Shown in pieces: positions 47,601-52,606 of a DNA stretch of 64,000 nt (positions within the stretch are counted from its first letter, which is position 1; each line of letters begins with the position of its first letter). A model generated the notes under the pieces. The model was given only the letters and a program-made list of their open reading frames with translations, did no database searches and was not told the DNA's origin. The position numbers and the translations under genes were made by a program. This stretch comes from Cliona cf. orientalis. Lineage: Eukaryota; Porifera; Demospongiae; Clionaida; Clionaidae. The stretch covers positions 7,362,225 to 7,426,224 of the forward strand of contig OZ005690.1 in NCBI GenBank assembly GCA_963930775.1, written 5' to 3'.

Positions 47601-49186
47601 TGTAGCTGTACGTACGTACGTTCGCGCATGCGCACACGCTCTAATATTTCGCTGCTTTAAAATTTCAACGTAGAAAATATTTCGTGATATTTAATTTCGT
47701 AGTCGACAGGGACTACGAAAATATTTCAACAACGAAATTTTCCAGATTTACGGTATATAAAGATTATTATTATGTGTGGTAGCTATTATCCCTTTAAGGT
47801 TACGGGTGACAGTTTGCATCTGGAAATTTTCGCGAGTAACAAGCTATTTGTATCTCCACAAGGGAAGCAGCTATGAAGCTGAAACAAAAACGAAATTATA
47901 GCTAACATGATGATAGAGACAGCTGTCACAACATTGAAGCGACCTTCCCATCGTGAAAGTCAGGCAATGGCCGCCATTGTTACGAACTATTGTGTCAAGT
48001 TTTACCTAGACAAAGGAGTCTAGTCTACTATCTACAGCTTATTTATGAAGTACTTAACTTACTCCAGTGCTGGAGTTGGTTCCCAGGTTCATAGAGCCTC
48101 CACAAAAGGAAAGCTACACAAAAGAAGGTAATTTACGCCAAGCGTAATGGCGGACCAGGTCGTCAACACGGCTGTCTAGCTGCTTTCCAACAGGTGGCCT
48201 TCAAATTTACACCAACTCCAGCCCTGCCCACATGTCTGAGTAATAAGATAAACACTTCCTTACGGTCAAAAGAGAAGCCATCTACATGAAACTTGACGCA
48301 GAGTTTTCATTTGTGGTTCGCCTTGGTATGCTCCATTACTCACTATGGGAAATGTCCGTGCGTGGGCGAACTGTCACCCGTAACCTTAATTAATTCAAAA
48401 TTATCATTCATATGAGCAAAATTCGATTTAAGTTGGATATTGCTGTAATTCAAATTAATTAATTATTTGGGTGGATTTGTAAATTCGAATTAAGTGGACT
48501 ACACTGTACTATGTTAACATTGATAGTGTGCATGCATATCTTTTGTTTTCATAGCTGCCGTAGACTTCATTATATTTTACAATCAGTGGTTCTCCACGCG
48601 GTCTATTTCTTATTGATTAGGCCACTCCAATATGATTAGTTGTTTCCCATTTCCCGCCCGCATCCTTTCCACAATTTCCAGATTTTGTTCATTATAGTGT
48701 ATTAGTATACCCGCTCTTATCTCGTCTAACGGCAGCTTTGGCAAAGGTCGTCAATGCTGCTGGCGCTCTAATACGTATAGTGATAATGAATAATGAATAA
48801 TGAACCGCCCGCCCGCATGCCCCAGGCTTTCTGATGAAAGGGGAAACAGTGAATCATATTGGAGTGGCCTTATACATAGTGTTCTAATTAACATATCCAT
48901 AAGTTTAGAGTACATAATCGGCTAGAGTTAAATAATCAACACTGTTACACGATGAAAATTTCCAGATTTACAATATGTACATATGCATGTGCAGCCTGTT
49001 TCTATCAGATACAAGTATACATCACGCTTTTTATAATAGGACGTATTTCGACTTGAAACACCTGGTGGTGGTGGGTTTGGTGATCCTGATGTGAACATAG
49101 AATCTATTCCTCCAGTAAAGAAAATGAAAAGTTTTGAGCCAACTGGCAGCATAGCCAACTACAAGTTAATGCAAGAGTCAGTATAA
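11513..49186 (+). CDS. OPLAH: 5-oxoprolinase (ATP-hydrolysing), complete gene with 35 exons
   Basis: The cytosolic enzyme opens 5-oxo-L-proline to L-glutamate using ATP, closing the gamma-glutamyl cycle of glutathione turnover. Thirty-five exons located by conserved motifs and GT-AG sites sum to 3,864 nt, with compatible phases throughout: 1,287 codons plus a stop. This is essentially the length of the human enzyme (1,288). Order: hydantoinase A N-terminal part (exons 1-9), hydantoinase A (exons 8-19), hydantoinase B (exons 20-35). Signature stretches include [69 protein letters not shown] and [10 protein letters not shown]. The ATG at 11,513 fits because the RGGTFTD motif follows within seven codons, as in the family. 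No inactivating change was seen, so it is probably functional despite 11.4-kb and 5.5-kb transposon-filled introns. Exon coordinates follow in separate entries. Confidence 0.96.
11822..12135 (+). repeat. TAG-MITE left end followed by a TGACTCA-bearing minisatellite
   Basis: TAGCCTCGTACCCAGGCCCT starts a TAG-MITE whose homologue in reverse orientation ends at 61,063. It runs into CTATGGAGTGGTATTAGTGT, which is the reverse complement of 14,960-14,992, and then into repeated CTGCAAGTTG-GCTGACTCAGCAAATC units. Ends are not fully resolved and no coding region is seen. Confidence 0.55.
12147..12260. repeat. Large hairpin at the left edge of the Crypton-like element
   Basis: The arms GTTATAGCGCGGGG-CCAGGGATTTATGGCA (12,147-12,177) and TGCCATAAATCCCTGG-CAACCCGCGCTATAAC (12,229-12,260) pair to form a stem of about 30 bp. 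The loop contains ACCGAGTCCGAGGGC. The same layout recurs at 43,995-44,110 and, inverted, at 53,935-54,050, with ACCGAAGCCCGAGGGC in the loop. Confidence 0.7.
12364..13803 (+). CDS. Crypton-like tyrosine recombinase (DUF3504 type), intact ORF
   Basis: A single uninterrupted ORF of 479 residues; the frame stays open back to 12,172, but that ATG lies in the hairpin. The methionine at 12,364 ([14 protein letters not shown]) follows an inverted CCAAT motif near 12,279 and is preferred. Tyrosine recombinase residues are visible: R242 (CLRGGKEH), H369-x-x-R372 (NHSLRATG), H395 (TGHRS) and Y404 (RTYERS). An N-terminal SAM-like core-binding segment ([16 protein letters not shown]) precedes them. Crypton elements use such an enzyme to move as circular DNA without terminal inverted repeats. 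It is close to the DUF3504 regions of animal proteins derived from Cryptons. The gene lies in OPLAH intron 1, same strand. The intact catalytic set suggests recent activity or a young copy. Confidence 0.85.
   Translation: MDAQACPYDPLCLGLCEWTDCPGALQLDNTPRPTNLLVSAPPSQSPPVASHSSLSVQPESTRFKFATEEELSTFAKGLVPENTTRSTKWALNTFSAWIRERNTRYPADPVPDDILVCSEPEIINLHLSRFIVETRKSNGEIYPPSTLHQLLCGILRRMRELNPNCPNFLDKNDNRFRSLQGTLDSYFHKLHSEGIGRKVKHAEVITTDEEDQLWESGVLNVTTPRGLQNAVFFTIGKLFCLRGGKEHRALKLSQLKRDSNVDKYIYHENVSKNRNGSFKQLHVRSKVVPVYSCPEAGIRCPVYLLDLYISKLPEEAKEKDLVYVRPLEKQPNDASKPWYSAVPIGNHTLQQMVKKMCADAGIGGHKTNHSLRATGATELFKRGAPEKLIQERTGHRSLEALRTYERSSEEQHKAASALLSAPNHLPHYSHIANTSTSTKTQAIEIHQAAPSTQGISSMPVSFQNLQGCTINIIGSPNLK
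14403..14624. mobile_element. TACCGTA-MITE (TACCGTATAGCCGG family), complete
   Basis: Ends TACCGTATAGCCGGAAATAT and (reverse complement of the right end) TACCGTATAGCCGGAAAATT, TA at both edges, 222 bp. The interior repeats AATTTGGCGG in both orientations. A copy lacking the right 75 bp or so lies at 19,906-20,050. Confidence 0.85.
14660..14995 (-). repeat. TGAGTCAG minisatellite plus flank, inverted copy of 11,943-12,135
   Basis: Repeated units of about 35-36 bp contain GATTTGCTGAGTCAGTGCAA and CTTGCAGAT. The right side ATTTTTGACACTAATACCAC is the reverse complement of the sequence near 11,950. The two inverted copies bracket the Crypton-like element. Confidence 0.7.
15054..15615. mobile_element. 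TAG-MITE with about 130-bp inverted arms and 9-bp duplication
   Basis: Ends TAGCCTCGTCCCCAGGCGCC at left and its exact reverse complement at right. The arms remain paired through GCCATATATGGAAGTTGG to about 15,180 and 15,487. It is flanked by perfect direct repeats GGTGAAGCC (15,045-15,053 and 15,616-15,624). The middle repeats GATTGTAACGTT-type words in inverted order and has no plausible gene. Confidence 0.88.
16080..18990 (-). pseudogene. Decayed DDE-type transposase with C-terminal PHD finger
   Basis: Minus-strand blocks read in order. First comes [20 protein letters not shown] (18,988 down) with an acidic tail. Next are a [19 protein letters not shown] block and a lysine/arginine-rich stretch near 18,000. 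Then [10 protein letters not shown] (about 17,545), [20 protein letters not shown] (about 17,215) and [18 protein letters not shown] (about 17,110). The last block (16,850-16,080) ends in a PHD-like finger, CGGCGKPY then [13 protein letters not shown]. The acidic residues in the D, D and E blocks are candidate catalytic residues. At least five frame changes or stops separate the blocks, so it is dead. With the helicase upstream it resembles helicase-encoding Academ-like transposons; that family assignment is tentative. Confidence 0.6.
19150..20590 (-). pseudogene. RecQ-type SF2 helicase of the same transposon, lacking motif VI
   Basis: Minus strand: [16 protein letters not shown] (Walker A, about 20,440), [11 protein letters not shown] (motif Ia), [12 protein letters not shown] (motif II, about 20,130), ALTAIATKS (motif III), [10 protein letters not shown] (motif IV) and [20 protein letters not shown] (motif V). 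A canonical intron (20,117-19,882) interrupts it after the W of motif II and contains a truncated TACCGTA-MITE. After VPEDVE the frame jumps to [14 protein letters not shown] and the expected GRxGRDG motif VI is absent, so the arginine-finger segment seems deleted. A frame break also lies between motif Ia and motif II (stop near 20,210). Dead copy. Confidence 0.75.
19906..20050. mobile_element. Truncated TACCGTA-MITE inside the helicase intron
   Basis: Matches the left 145 bp or so of the 14,403 element almost base for base (TACCGTATAGCCGGAAATAT onward), then stops at TTTTGGCGGAT. The right terminus is missing. It lies wholly within the 236-bp intron of the helicase gene. Confidence 0.8.
21013..21093. 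mobile_element. 81-bp TAG-MITE with perfect 9-bp duplication
   Basis: Starts TAGTCTCGAACCCAGACCCG and ends GGGTCTGGATTCGAGACTA. It is flanked by ACACATGCT at 21,004-21,012 and 21,094-21,102. It folds into a hairpin and has no coding capacity. Confidence 0.88.
21105..21640. repeat. Repeat R-D, copy 2 (uninterrupted)
   Basis: Aligns with 5,830-6,670 minus its MITE. Shared words include CTCGAGGCTCGGTGGCTAGC and CTGCTTAGCAGGCCTC. The uninterrupted site GCATTAAGGCCACTCTTC is at about 21,463-21,482. Non-coding. Confidence 0.7.
22732..23042. mobile_element. MITE with CAGGGGYGGATYCAG ends (hAT-like)
   Basis: Left CAGGGGTGGATTCAGAGAGG; reverse complement of the right end CAGGGGCGGATCCAGGAGTT. CAGGGGCGG ends are typical of hAT elements. 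Flanks GAGATCTG and AGATTCTG are only similar, so the expected 8-bp duplication is not exact. It ends 70 bp before OPLAH exon 2. Confidence 0.7.
23113..25139 (+). CDS. OPLAH: OPLAH exons 2-11 (residues 52-401)
   Basis: Exons: 23113-23304, 23367-23492, 23558-23664, 23724-23839, 23917-23990, 24055-24110, 24169-24214, 24287-24448, 24887-25004, 25085-25139. They encode [67 protein letters not shown], and [20 protein letters not shown] with [14 protein letters not shown]. These are core hydantoinase A motifs. Most introns here are only 50-80 bp, so compact splicing is the norm and the long introns are expansions. Confidence 0.93.
25166..26575 (+). repeat. Compound repeat in OPLAH intron 11, copy 1
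   Basis: Begins with an inverted repeat of about 125 bp (25,166-25,290 against 25,460-25,590) containing AAGTAGGGATGGCAGGATCA. It continues through CACATGACTTCACCATGGCA and ends at GGGCCATCCCTACTTATAGA, whose reverse complement resembles the start. The second copy at 28,014-29,240 has the same order and orientation. Confidence 0.7.
26316..26350 (+). repeat. (GAAA)n microsatellite
   Basis: About eight consecutive GAAA units lie inside copy 1 of the intron 11 repeat. The second copy has a shorter tract near 28,998-29,008. Confidence 0.9.
26578..27345 (+). repeat. Repeat R-C, copy 2
   Basis: AACCCTCGGCGCATGTGCTG at the start, then CATGGGATGACAGTGGCTTC and CATAGTCCCCAAGAATCGGA, the order seen in 3,590-4,230. 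It abuts the compound repeat of intron 11. Confidence 0.6.
27388..27761. mobile_element. TAG-MITE-like element with inverted arms, left end altered
   Basis: Left arm TTGTCCCCAGGCCTTCTGAG and right arm CTCAGAAGGCCTGGGGATGA followed by GGCTA pair as inverted repeats, as do GTATCCACTGCATGTGCATG and CATGCACATGCAGTAGATAC. The TAGCCTCG end is intact only on the right, and no duplication was recognised. It ends 77 bp before OPLAH exon 12. Confidence 0.6.
27838..30131 (+). CDS. OPLAH: OPLAH exons 12-16 (residues 402-613)
   Basis: Exons: 27838-27925, 29414-29539, 29592-29790, 29853-29937, 29994-30131. They encode [47 protein letters not shown] and [14 protein letters not shown]. Exon 15 needs the donor AG|GTTTTA at 29,938 to keep frame into exon 16, giving a 56-bp intron; the better-looking GTATTA at 29,969 would put a stop just after the junction. 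Exon 12 (88 nt) is flanked on both sides by copies of the same repeat. Confidence 0.9.
28014..29240 (+). repeat. Compound repeat in OPLAH intron 12, copy 2
   Basis: Starts with the AAGTAGGGATGGGAGGGCCA inverted repeat (28,040-28,140 against 28,290-28,400) and ends GGGCCATCTCTACTTATAGA, in the same order and orientation as 25,166-26,575. Together the copies bracket exon 12. Confidence 0.7.
30278..30451. mobile_element. TACCGTA-MITE (TACCGTAAATCG family), copy 2
   Basis: Left TACCGTAAATCGCTAATATT; the reverse complement of the right end TACTATAAATTGCGAATATT has one decayed terminal base. The interior matches the 4,421 copy in reverse (ATTTTTGCACAAGCCAGGCT against AGCCTGGCTTGGACGAAAAT). Confidence 0.75.
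30828..31208. mobile_element. TACCGTA-MITE (TACCGTAGAATCCC family), uninterrupted copy
   Basis: Left TACCGTAGAATCCCACGATT; right end GGGCGTAATTGCGGGATTCT then AAGATA. The interior contains CTACAGCTAGCAAACTAGCT and CGCCCACGTGGCATTCAACG, shared with 8,345-9,502 and 52,607-52,877. It directly abuts the next element at 31,209. Confidence 0.75.
31209..31981. mobile_element. TACCGTA-MITE (TACCGTATTTTCCCGC family), internally duplicated
   Basis: Left TACCGTATTTTCCCGCTATT; reverse complement of the right end TACTGTATTTTCTCGTTATT. A second left-end-like block starts at 31,355, giving a tandem repeat of about 145 bp. The interior is rich in ATGCGCCTAA and its complement. A related element at 37,747-38,191 cuts the gypsy remnant. 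Confidence 0.75.
32026..32988 (+). CDS. OPLAH: OPLAH exons 17-21 (residues 614-765)
   Basis: Exons: 32026-32164, 32334-32446, 32502-32565, 32797-32897, 32952-32988. They encode [20 protein letters not shown], the linker [32 protein letters not shown], and then the start of hydantoinase [21 protein letters not shown] with RTAISTNIK. Intron 21 (32,989-38,450) contains the gypsy remnant. Confidence 0.92.
33040..33850 (+). repeat. Repeat R-B, copy 2, with flanking hairpins
   Basis: GAGGTCTCTACGGGATTTAC, CGGAGGCCTGAGGC, CATAGAGACCGAACCGAG and TTGTACCATGG match 2,995-3,240. On its left is TTTAGGAGGTTTCTACAGGA and its inverse TGATTTAGAAGACCTC-like partner; on its right is GAGGTGTCTATCTAGATAGACACCTC, a 26-bp perfect palindrome at 33,778-33,803. 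Non-coding. Confidence 0.55.
34937..35252. mobile_element. MITE with CATGGGCGTAGACAC ends and 5-bp duplication
   Basis: Left CATGGGCGTAGACACAG; reverse complement of the right end CAAGGGTGTAGACACGG. It is flanked by ATACT at 34,932-34,936 and 35,253-35,257. Homopolymer G and C runs lie just inside the ends, the same design as the 6,136 element. Confidence 0.8.
35700..37746 (+). pseudogene. Ty3/gypsy LTR retrotransposon remnant (gag, RT, RNase H)
   Basis: A primer-binding-site-like TTGGTGGCAGTAGTGGC lies at 35,704. Gag-like frames follow at 35,790-36,264 ([20 protein letters not shown]). The reading then passes straight to reverse transcriptase: DYRKL near 36,427, [26 protein letters not shown] and the catalytic VYLDDIVIF at about 36,713-36,741. 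RNase H follows ([16 protein letters not shown], 37,157). [13 protein letters not shown] linker lies at 37,455. Protease and integrase are not found and several stops and shifts are present, so it is inactive. No LTR pair was recognised. The 3' side is cut by a MITE at 37,747. Confidence 0.85.
37747..38191. mobile_element. TACCGTA-MITE relative (TACCATATTTTCCTGC end) inserted in the gypsy remnant
   Basis: TACCATATTTTCCTGCTATT at the left, then AAGTGCATGCGCTTATGTCT as in the 31,209 element. The right side ends near GCAAGAGAATATAGCTGGTA, a decayed form of the partner end. Confidence 0.65.
38451..41496 (+). CDS. OPLAH: OPLAH exons 22-30 (residues 766-1050)
   Basis: Exons: 38451-38561, 38619-38720, 39010-39091, 39153-39245, 40500-40609, 40916-40990, 41060-41116, 41183-41269, 41359-41496. 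They encode [87 protein letters not shown] and [20 protein letters not shown]. The acceptor of exon 29 (CCAAAG|AAA) is weak but is the only one that preserves the frame. Confidence 0.91.
39932..40440. mobile_element. TACCGTA-MITE (TACCGTACTCGCTC family)
   Basis: Left TACCGTACTCGCTCTAATTA; reverse complement of the right end TACCGTACTTGCTCTAATTA, TA edges, 509 bp. The TCTAATTATCCGAAC subterminal word resembles pogo-type ends. It lies in OPLAH intron 25. Confidence 0.85.
40648..40869. mobile_element. MITE with TACCTTA ends
   Basis: Left TACCTTAGGGCTACGATTAT; reverse complement of the right end TACCTTAAGGACACTAACGT. Subterminal GTGGGTAC-AAATTTTAGC recurs inverted. It is 222 bp in OPLAH intron 26. 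Confidence 0.75.
41930..43640. mobile_element. Element with subterminal CATGAAAT arrays
   Basis: The left block (41,936-42,285) carries many copies of ATGAAAT, CATGGGATATGAAAT and their complements. The right block (43,290-43,620) carries the same words in the opposite sense (TTTCATGGGGATTTCATGG). The outer edges TATTCTCATGAAATG and CTCGTATTTGTATGAAATC (reverse complement of the right edge) are similar. The 1-kb centre has no convincing ORF. It is probably a non-autonomous DNA transposon. Confidence 0.55.
43985..44340 (+). repeat. Hairpin repeat related to the Crypton left end, copy 2
   Basis: GGGCGCGAGGGATGTATGGC, then ACCGAAGCCCGAGGGC, then ATGCCATGCATCCCGAGTAC form a hairpin. This is followed by GATACGCATAGAACAC and CACACAAAGCCGCTCTC. 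The whole stretch is repeated in inverted orientation at 53,720-54,060. Confidence 0.75.
44651..45136. mobile_element. TACCGTA-MITE (TACCGTATGGCCGG family)
   Basis: Left TACCGTATGGCCGGAAATTT; the reverse complement of the right end is the same 20 bases. It is 486 bp. The subterminal TTCGAGGGANCCAATTTTCG is shared by both ends. It lies between blocks of CATATTGCACTGTG repeats also seen at 53,408-53,460. Confidence 0.85.
45377..49186 (+). CDS. OPLAH: OPLAH exons 31-35 (residues 1051-1287 and stop)
   Basis: Exons: 45377-45601, 45659-45741, 45798-45958, 46016-46113, 49040-49186. They encode [85 protein letters not shown] and the terminal [13 protein letters not shown], ending [11 protein letters not shown] and TAA at 49,184. 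Intron 34 (46,114-49,039) contains a three-element nest plus a further MITE. Confidence 0.93.
47345..47755. mobile_element. TACCGTA-MITE (TACCGTAAATCTGG family), nested
   Basis: Left TACCGTAAATCTGGAAATTT; reverse complement of the right end TACCGTAAATCTGGAAAATT. It is 411 bp, with repeated AAATTTCGT and TTTTCGTA words inside. Confidence 0.85.
47794..48389. mobile_element. TTAA-type MITE, nested
   Basis: Left TTAAGGTTACGGGTGACAGT; the reverse complement of the right end is the same 20 bases. TTAA at both edges suggests a piggyBac- or Kolobok-type target. It is 596 bp with no ORF of note. Confidence 0.85.
48618..48872. mobile_element. MITE with TAGGCCACTCCAATATGATT ends
   Basis: Left TAGGCCACTCCAATATGATT; reverse complement of the right end TAAGGCCACTCCAATATGAT. 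Both ends continue into TGTTTCCC. It is 255 bp and ends 167 bp before OPLAH exon 35. Confidence 0.8.
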
Positions 49187-49866
49187 ACTAATAATAATAT
49201 TATTATTGTAATTATCTTAAATATTTGTTGCATATTTATTATGAATGTAATATTAAACTATCTGCTGAAGTGATATCGTTCTCAGTTGCAATCTGCATGA
49301 ATAAAACGAAGATTCTTTTCGGACAACTTAACTGTTCGGTAAAACTTGCCAACATTTCCACTAGATGCTCTAGTCATCCTTGGGGCAAAAGTGAAGCGAG
49401 GTGCGAAAAGGCGTGGCTACTGCGCTCGCGCGCCCATGCGGCCGGGTACGGTGTAGAGGGTGGAGCGCCGGCGCGATTAGCGCTAGCGCGGTTGCTCCCG
49501 CCCGGCGCCCCCTAGTTTCTTCATTGTCGCGATCCAACAGCGTAGCCCCCATCTCGATTAAGCCTATTATTAGCGATTTCAGACCTCCAAATTTCACCGA
49601 TTTTTCCGCCGATTATTTTTAAGTGGAATATCAATGTTCGAGTATCGGAAGATAGCTCTCCACGAGCTCTATCCAACGGCCCTTGTAACGCGTCCGTACG
49701 TAAAACCGTTACGTAGCCACGCCCACCTAAACTTTCCCCATAGAAACTTAATACAAACAAAAACGAAGCTAGCGGCGGTTCCGCTGAACCAATTTGCACA
49801 GTTAAGGCATCAGTAGATAGCCCATTCAGTGAGCTACCTAGCGCAATTTTTTCTGTGAGTTTACTC

Positions 49867-51099
49867 CTAGCCAGAGCCGAGATATTTTCGATTTACTGGA
49901 GGTCTGATATCGCTACTGTTATTTGCCAGGGTCTTCTCGATGTGTAAGCCTTCCTTTACCTTTAACTGGACAGGTCTGGCGGCCCTGTCCAGCACCCTGG
50001 TTGCGTCCCAATCCACTTGGTGTTGCTGGTCCCACTGGTGCTTGGCTATGGCAGACTTCCACGTGTCCCCCTTGTTGCATGCATCCCGATGCTCTTTGAC
50101 TCGCGTCTCTAGGCGCCTCTGCGTTTCCCCAACGTACACCTTACCACAGGGGAGGGGATCTGGTAGACCACACCTGCCAGTTTCTCCTTGGGGAGGGGGT
50201 CCTTCACTTTGGTGAGCAGTGAGCAGAGAGTTGCATGGGCCCAATTTGAAGACAACCCGTAGGTCGAACTTCTTACAGGCCTTCCTGATCCGCTCACTCA
50301 CACCGCTTACGTATGGGATGACTGCCAGTGGTGGTTTCCTCTCATCCTCCTGGGATCCTTCATCGTCTGGTTCCTCATCCTCCTCCTCCAGTGGCGTTGA
50401 TGGTTCCTGTATGGAAGAGGAGATGGCACAGATGTGTTCTTCCTCTCGCAGGTTCTCCTTCCGTAGAGTGACATTCCTGGCCCTGTCGAAGAGACTCCTG
50501 ACGGCTGCCCTCTTTGCACTTGCTGGGTGGTGGGAGCTGAAGTGCAGGTACCTGTCTGTGTGCATAGGTTTCCTGAAGACAGTCACGTCCAGAGCGCCCC
50601 CCCCTCCCTTCATATTAGCTTGGTGTTGAATAAGGGAAGGGAACCGTCCCTCTCCAGCTCCATGGTGAACTTGGTGGGGCGTACACTGTTGAGATGGTCG
50701 AGTAAAGGCTCAACCTCATCCTCTCCATTATGCAGCATGTGTCATCCACGTATCGCTTCCAGAACCTTTGTCTCGAGGGAGCCAACTGTAGTGCCAGCTC
50801 CTCGAAGAACTCCATGTACAGGTTGGCAACTACTGCAGAGACGAGGGGGAGCCCATGGCTGCGCCCTGCCTCTGCTCATAGAACTCACCATTGTAGCTGA
50901 AGTAGGTTGACTTCAGACAGAGCTGAAGGAGCTCTGCGATCCTCTCTGCTGGTAACGGGGTCCGTTCCACCAAGTCCTCCTCCTCCATGAGTTTCCTGTG
51001 GATGACATGTACTGCTTCATCAATGGGGACGTTGGTGAAGAGTGAGTTGACATCAAAACTGACGAGAGCCTCCTCCGCCTCTACACGCACATCCTTCAT
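49867..51099 (-). pseudogene. PLE reverse transcriptase plus GIY-YIG endonuclease, 5'-truncated
   Basis: Minus-strand frames in order: VSFDVNSLFTNVPIDEAV (motif A region), FYEQRQGAAMGSPSS (motif B), RFWKRYVDDTCCIM (motif C with YVDD, near 50,740), RKPMHTDRYLHFSSHHP (thumb side), FDLRVVFK, and GKVYVGETQRRLETRVKEHR (GIY-YIG class nuclease, near 50,120). The fingers region and start are missing, because the copy is cut at about 51,100. Frames shift between 51,099-50,830, 50,815-50,615 and 50,613-49,867, so it is not expected to be active. Confidence 0.85.
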
Positions 51100-51108
51100 A
51101 CCTACAAA

Positions 51109-51600
51109 ATGCTTGAATTCAAAACGTGTGAACTGACGGATGAGGAACCAGACAACAAAGGATCCCAGGAGGATGAGAGGAAACCACTGGCAGTCACCCC
51201 ATACGTAAGCAGTGTGAGTGAGCGGATCAGGAAGGCCTGTGAGAAGTTCGACCTACGGGTTGTCTTCAAATCGGGCCCAACTCTCCGCTCACTGCTCACC
51301 AAAGTGAAGGACCCCCTCCCCAAGGAGAAACCGGCAGGTGTGGTCTACCAGATCCCCTGCCAGTGTGGTAAGGTGTACGTTGGGGAAACACAGAGGCGCC
51401 TAGAGACACGAGTCAGAGCATCGGGATGCATGCAACAAGGGGGACACGTGGAAGTCTGCCATAGCCGAGCACCAGTGGAACCAGCAACACCAAGTGGATT
51501 GGGACGCAACCAGAGTGCTGGACAGGGCCACCAGACCTGTCCAGCTAAAGGTAAAGGAAGCCTTACACATTGAGAAGACCCTAGCAAATAACAGGCTTAA
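51109..51600 (+). pseudogene. Second, inverted PLE 3' fragment with GIY-YIG part
   Basis: PYVSSVSERIRKACEKFDLR, VVYQIPCQCGKVYVGETQRR, LETRV then a one-base shift disrupting the EHRDACNKGDTWKSAIAEHQ-type continuation, and LKVKEALHIEKTLANNRLNR downstream. It keeps the CQCGKVYVGET form where the left copy has PLPCGKVYVGET. It covers only the linker and nuclease. Confidence 0.8.
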
Positions 51601-51945
51601 TCGAGACGGGGGGCTACGAGCTACCAGGCTGTTGGATTGCGACGATGAAGAAACTAGGGGGTGGGGGCAACCGCGCTAGCGCTAATCGCGCTGGCGCTCC
51701 ACCCTTTGCTCCCTGCCACATGGGCACGCGAGCGCAGTAGCCACGCCTATAAGAGCACCACCTTTTTGCACCTCGCTTCACATTTGCCCTGAGGATGACT
51801 AGAGCATCTAGTGGAAACGTTGGCAAGTTTTACCGAACAGTTAGTTGTCCGAAAAGAATCTTGGTTTTATTCAAACTATCTGCTGACTGAATGTGAAACC
51901 GTGTGGGACCTAATCAGAATGTAAGATAGACAACATAGTTATTTG

Positions 51946-51980
51946 TAGCCTCGAACCAAGTGAGCCTGGGTTCGAGGCTA
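51946..51980. mobile_element. 35-bp minimal TAG-MITE with perfect 9-bp duplication
   Basis: TAGCCTCGAACCAAGTGAGC running to CCTGGGTTCGAGGCTA is little more than two ends. It is flanked by AGTTATTTG at 51,937-51,945 and 51,981-51,989. Confidence 0.85.
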
Positions 51981-52606
51981 AGTTATTTGTAGTCCATGTC
52001 TTCCTATTATTATTATTATGACTAACATCACCGCACCAGGATCCCTACAACTATGCCTCAGCATTTCCTCTTTTTCTACGAAATTTTAACCATCCACACA
52101 AAATTGAAATTTCCAGAATTGTGGTGCAGATTGCACAATGTGCACGTGGGGTACAGTGAAGTAATTATGTAGAATTGCAAATAGTACTCAACTAGCCACT
52201 TTACATATAGAGCGGCAACTGTAAACGTTAAAGTGCTCGATCGATCGTACCGTTTTGGATCCCGATTATGCAATATGTACGTGACGTCACGCGTTGGGGT
52301 CCGCCCATACGATGTCAAGAGCCTGCCAGTAACGCTCTTTTTTTGCTGTTAAGCAAACTAAAAGCCTTCTCTACGATCGAATTAGCCTTCGAAAGGTATC
52401 CAGAGGTACTAAATTCAAAGAGAAAAGTCGATCTGGTGGTTCAAGATTTCAAACGTGTGACGTCACTCGCGTTCTGCAATCTGATTGGCCCGCCAAGATC
52501 TGTGCGCGCGGATCTAAAATGGTATAGGCAGTCTCCCAGACCCTCCCTCCGCGTGTTTATCCTGAAAGAACTAAACGCTGCGGTGGGAGCGGTCTGGTTT
52601 CGAGAC

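Larger units (their letters stand above)
47002..48508. mobile_element. Pogo-like MITE (TACAGTGTAGTCCAC ends), outer element of a nest
   Basis: Left TACAGTGTAGTCCACCTAAT; reverse complement of the right end TACAGTGTAGTCCACTTAAT, followed on both sides by TTCGAATC or TTCGAATT, with TA edges. It contains two complete later insertions (47,345-47,755 and 47,794-48,389). A relative of about 1.95 kb lies at 53,032-54,985. Lies in OPLAH intron 34. Confidence 0.85.
49269..51872. mobile_element. Penelope-like element, palindromic double copy with 14-bp duplication
   Basis: Two PLE copies of unequal length lie in opposite orientation with their 3' ends outward. The left, longer copy (about 49,269-51,100) runs on the minus strand and the right (about 51,109-51,872) on the plus strand. 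The outer arms share CTAGATGCTCTAG, GAAAAGAATC or its complement, and GGCAAGTTTTACCGAACAG. Perfect direct repeats AAACTATCTGCTGA flank the whole unit (49,255-49,268 and 51,873-51,886), so it was inserted as one piece. It lies 82 bp beyond the OPLAH stop codon. Confidence 0.87.

Noticed and set aside
49370-49622. Overlapping frames on both strands rich in Arg/Ala near 49.4-49.6 kb
   Set aside because: They fall in the GC-rich terminal arm of the PLE, repeated inverted near 51.65-51.83 kb, and are not conserved as protein.
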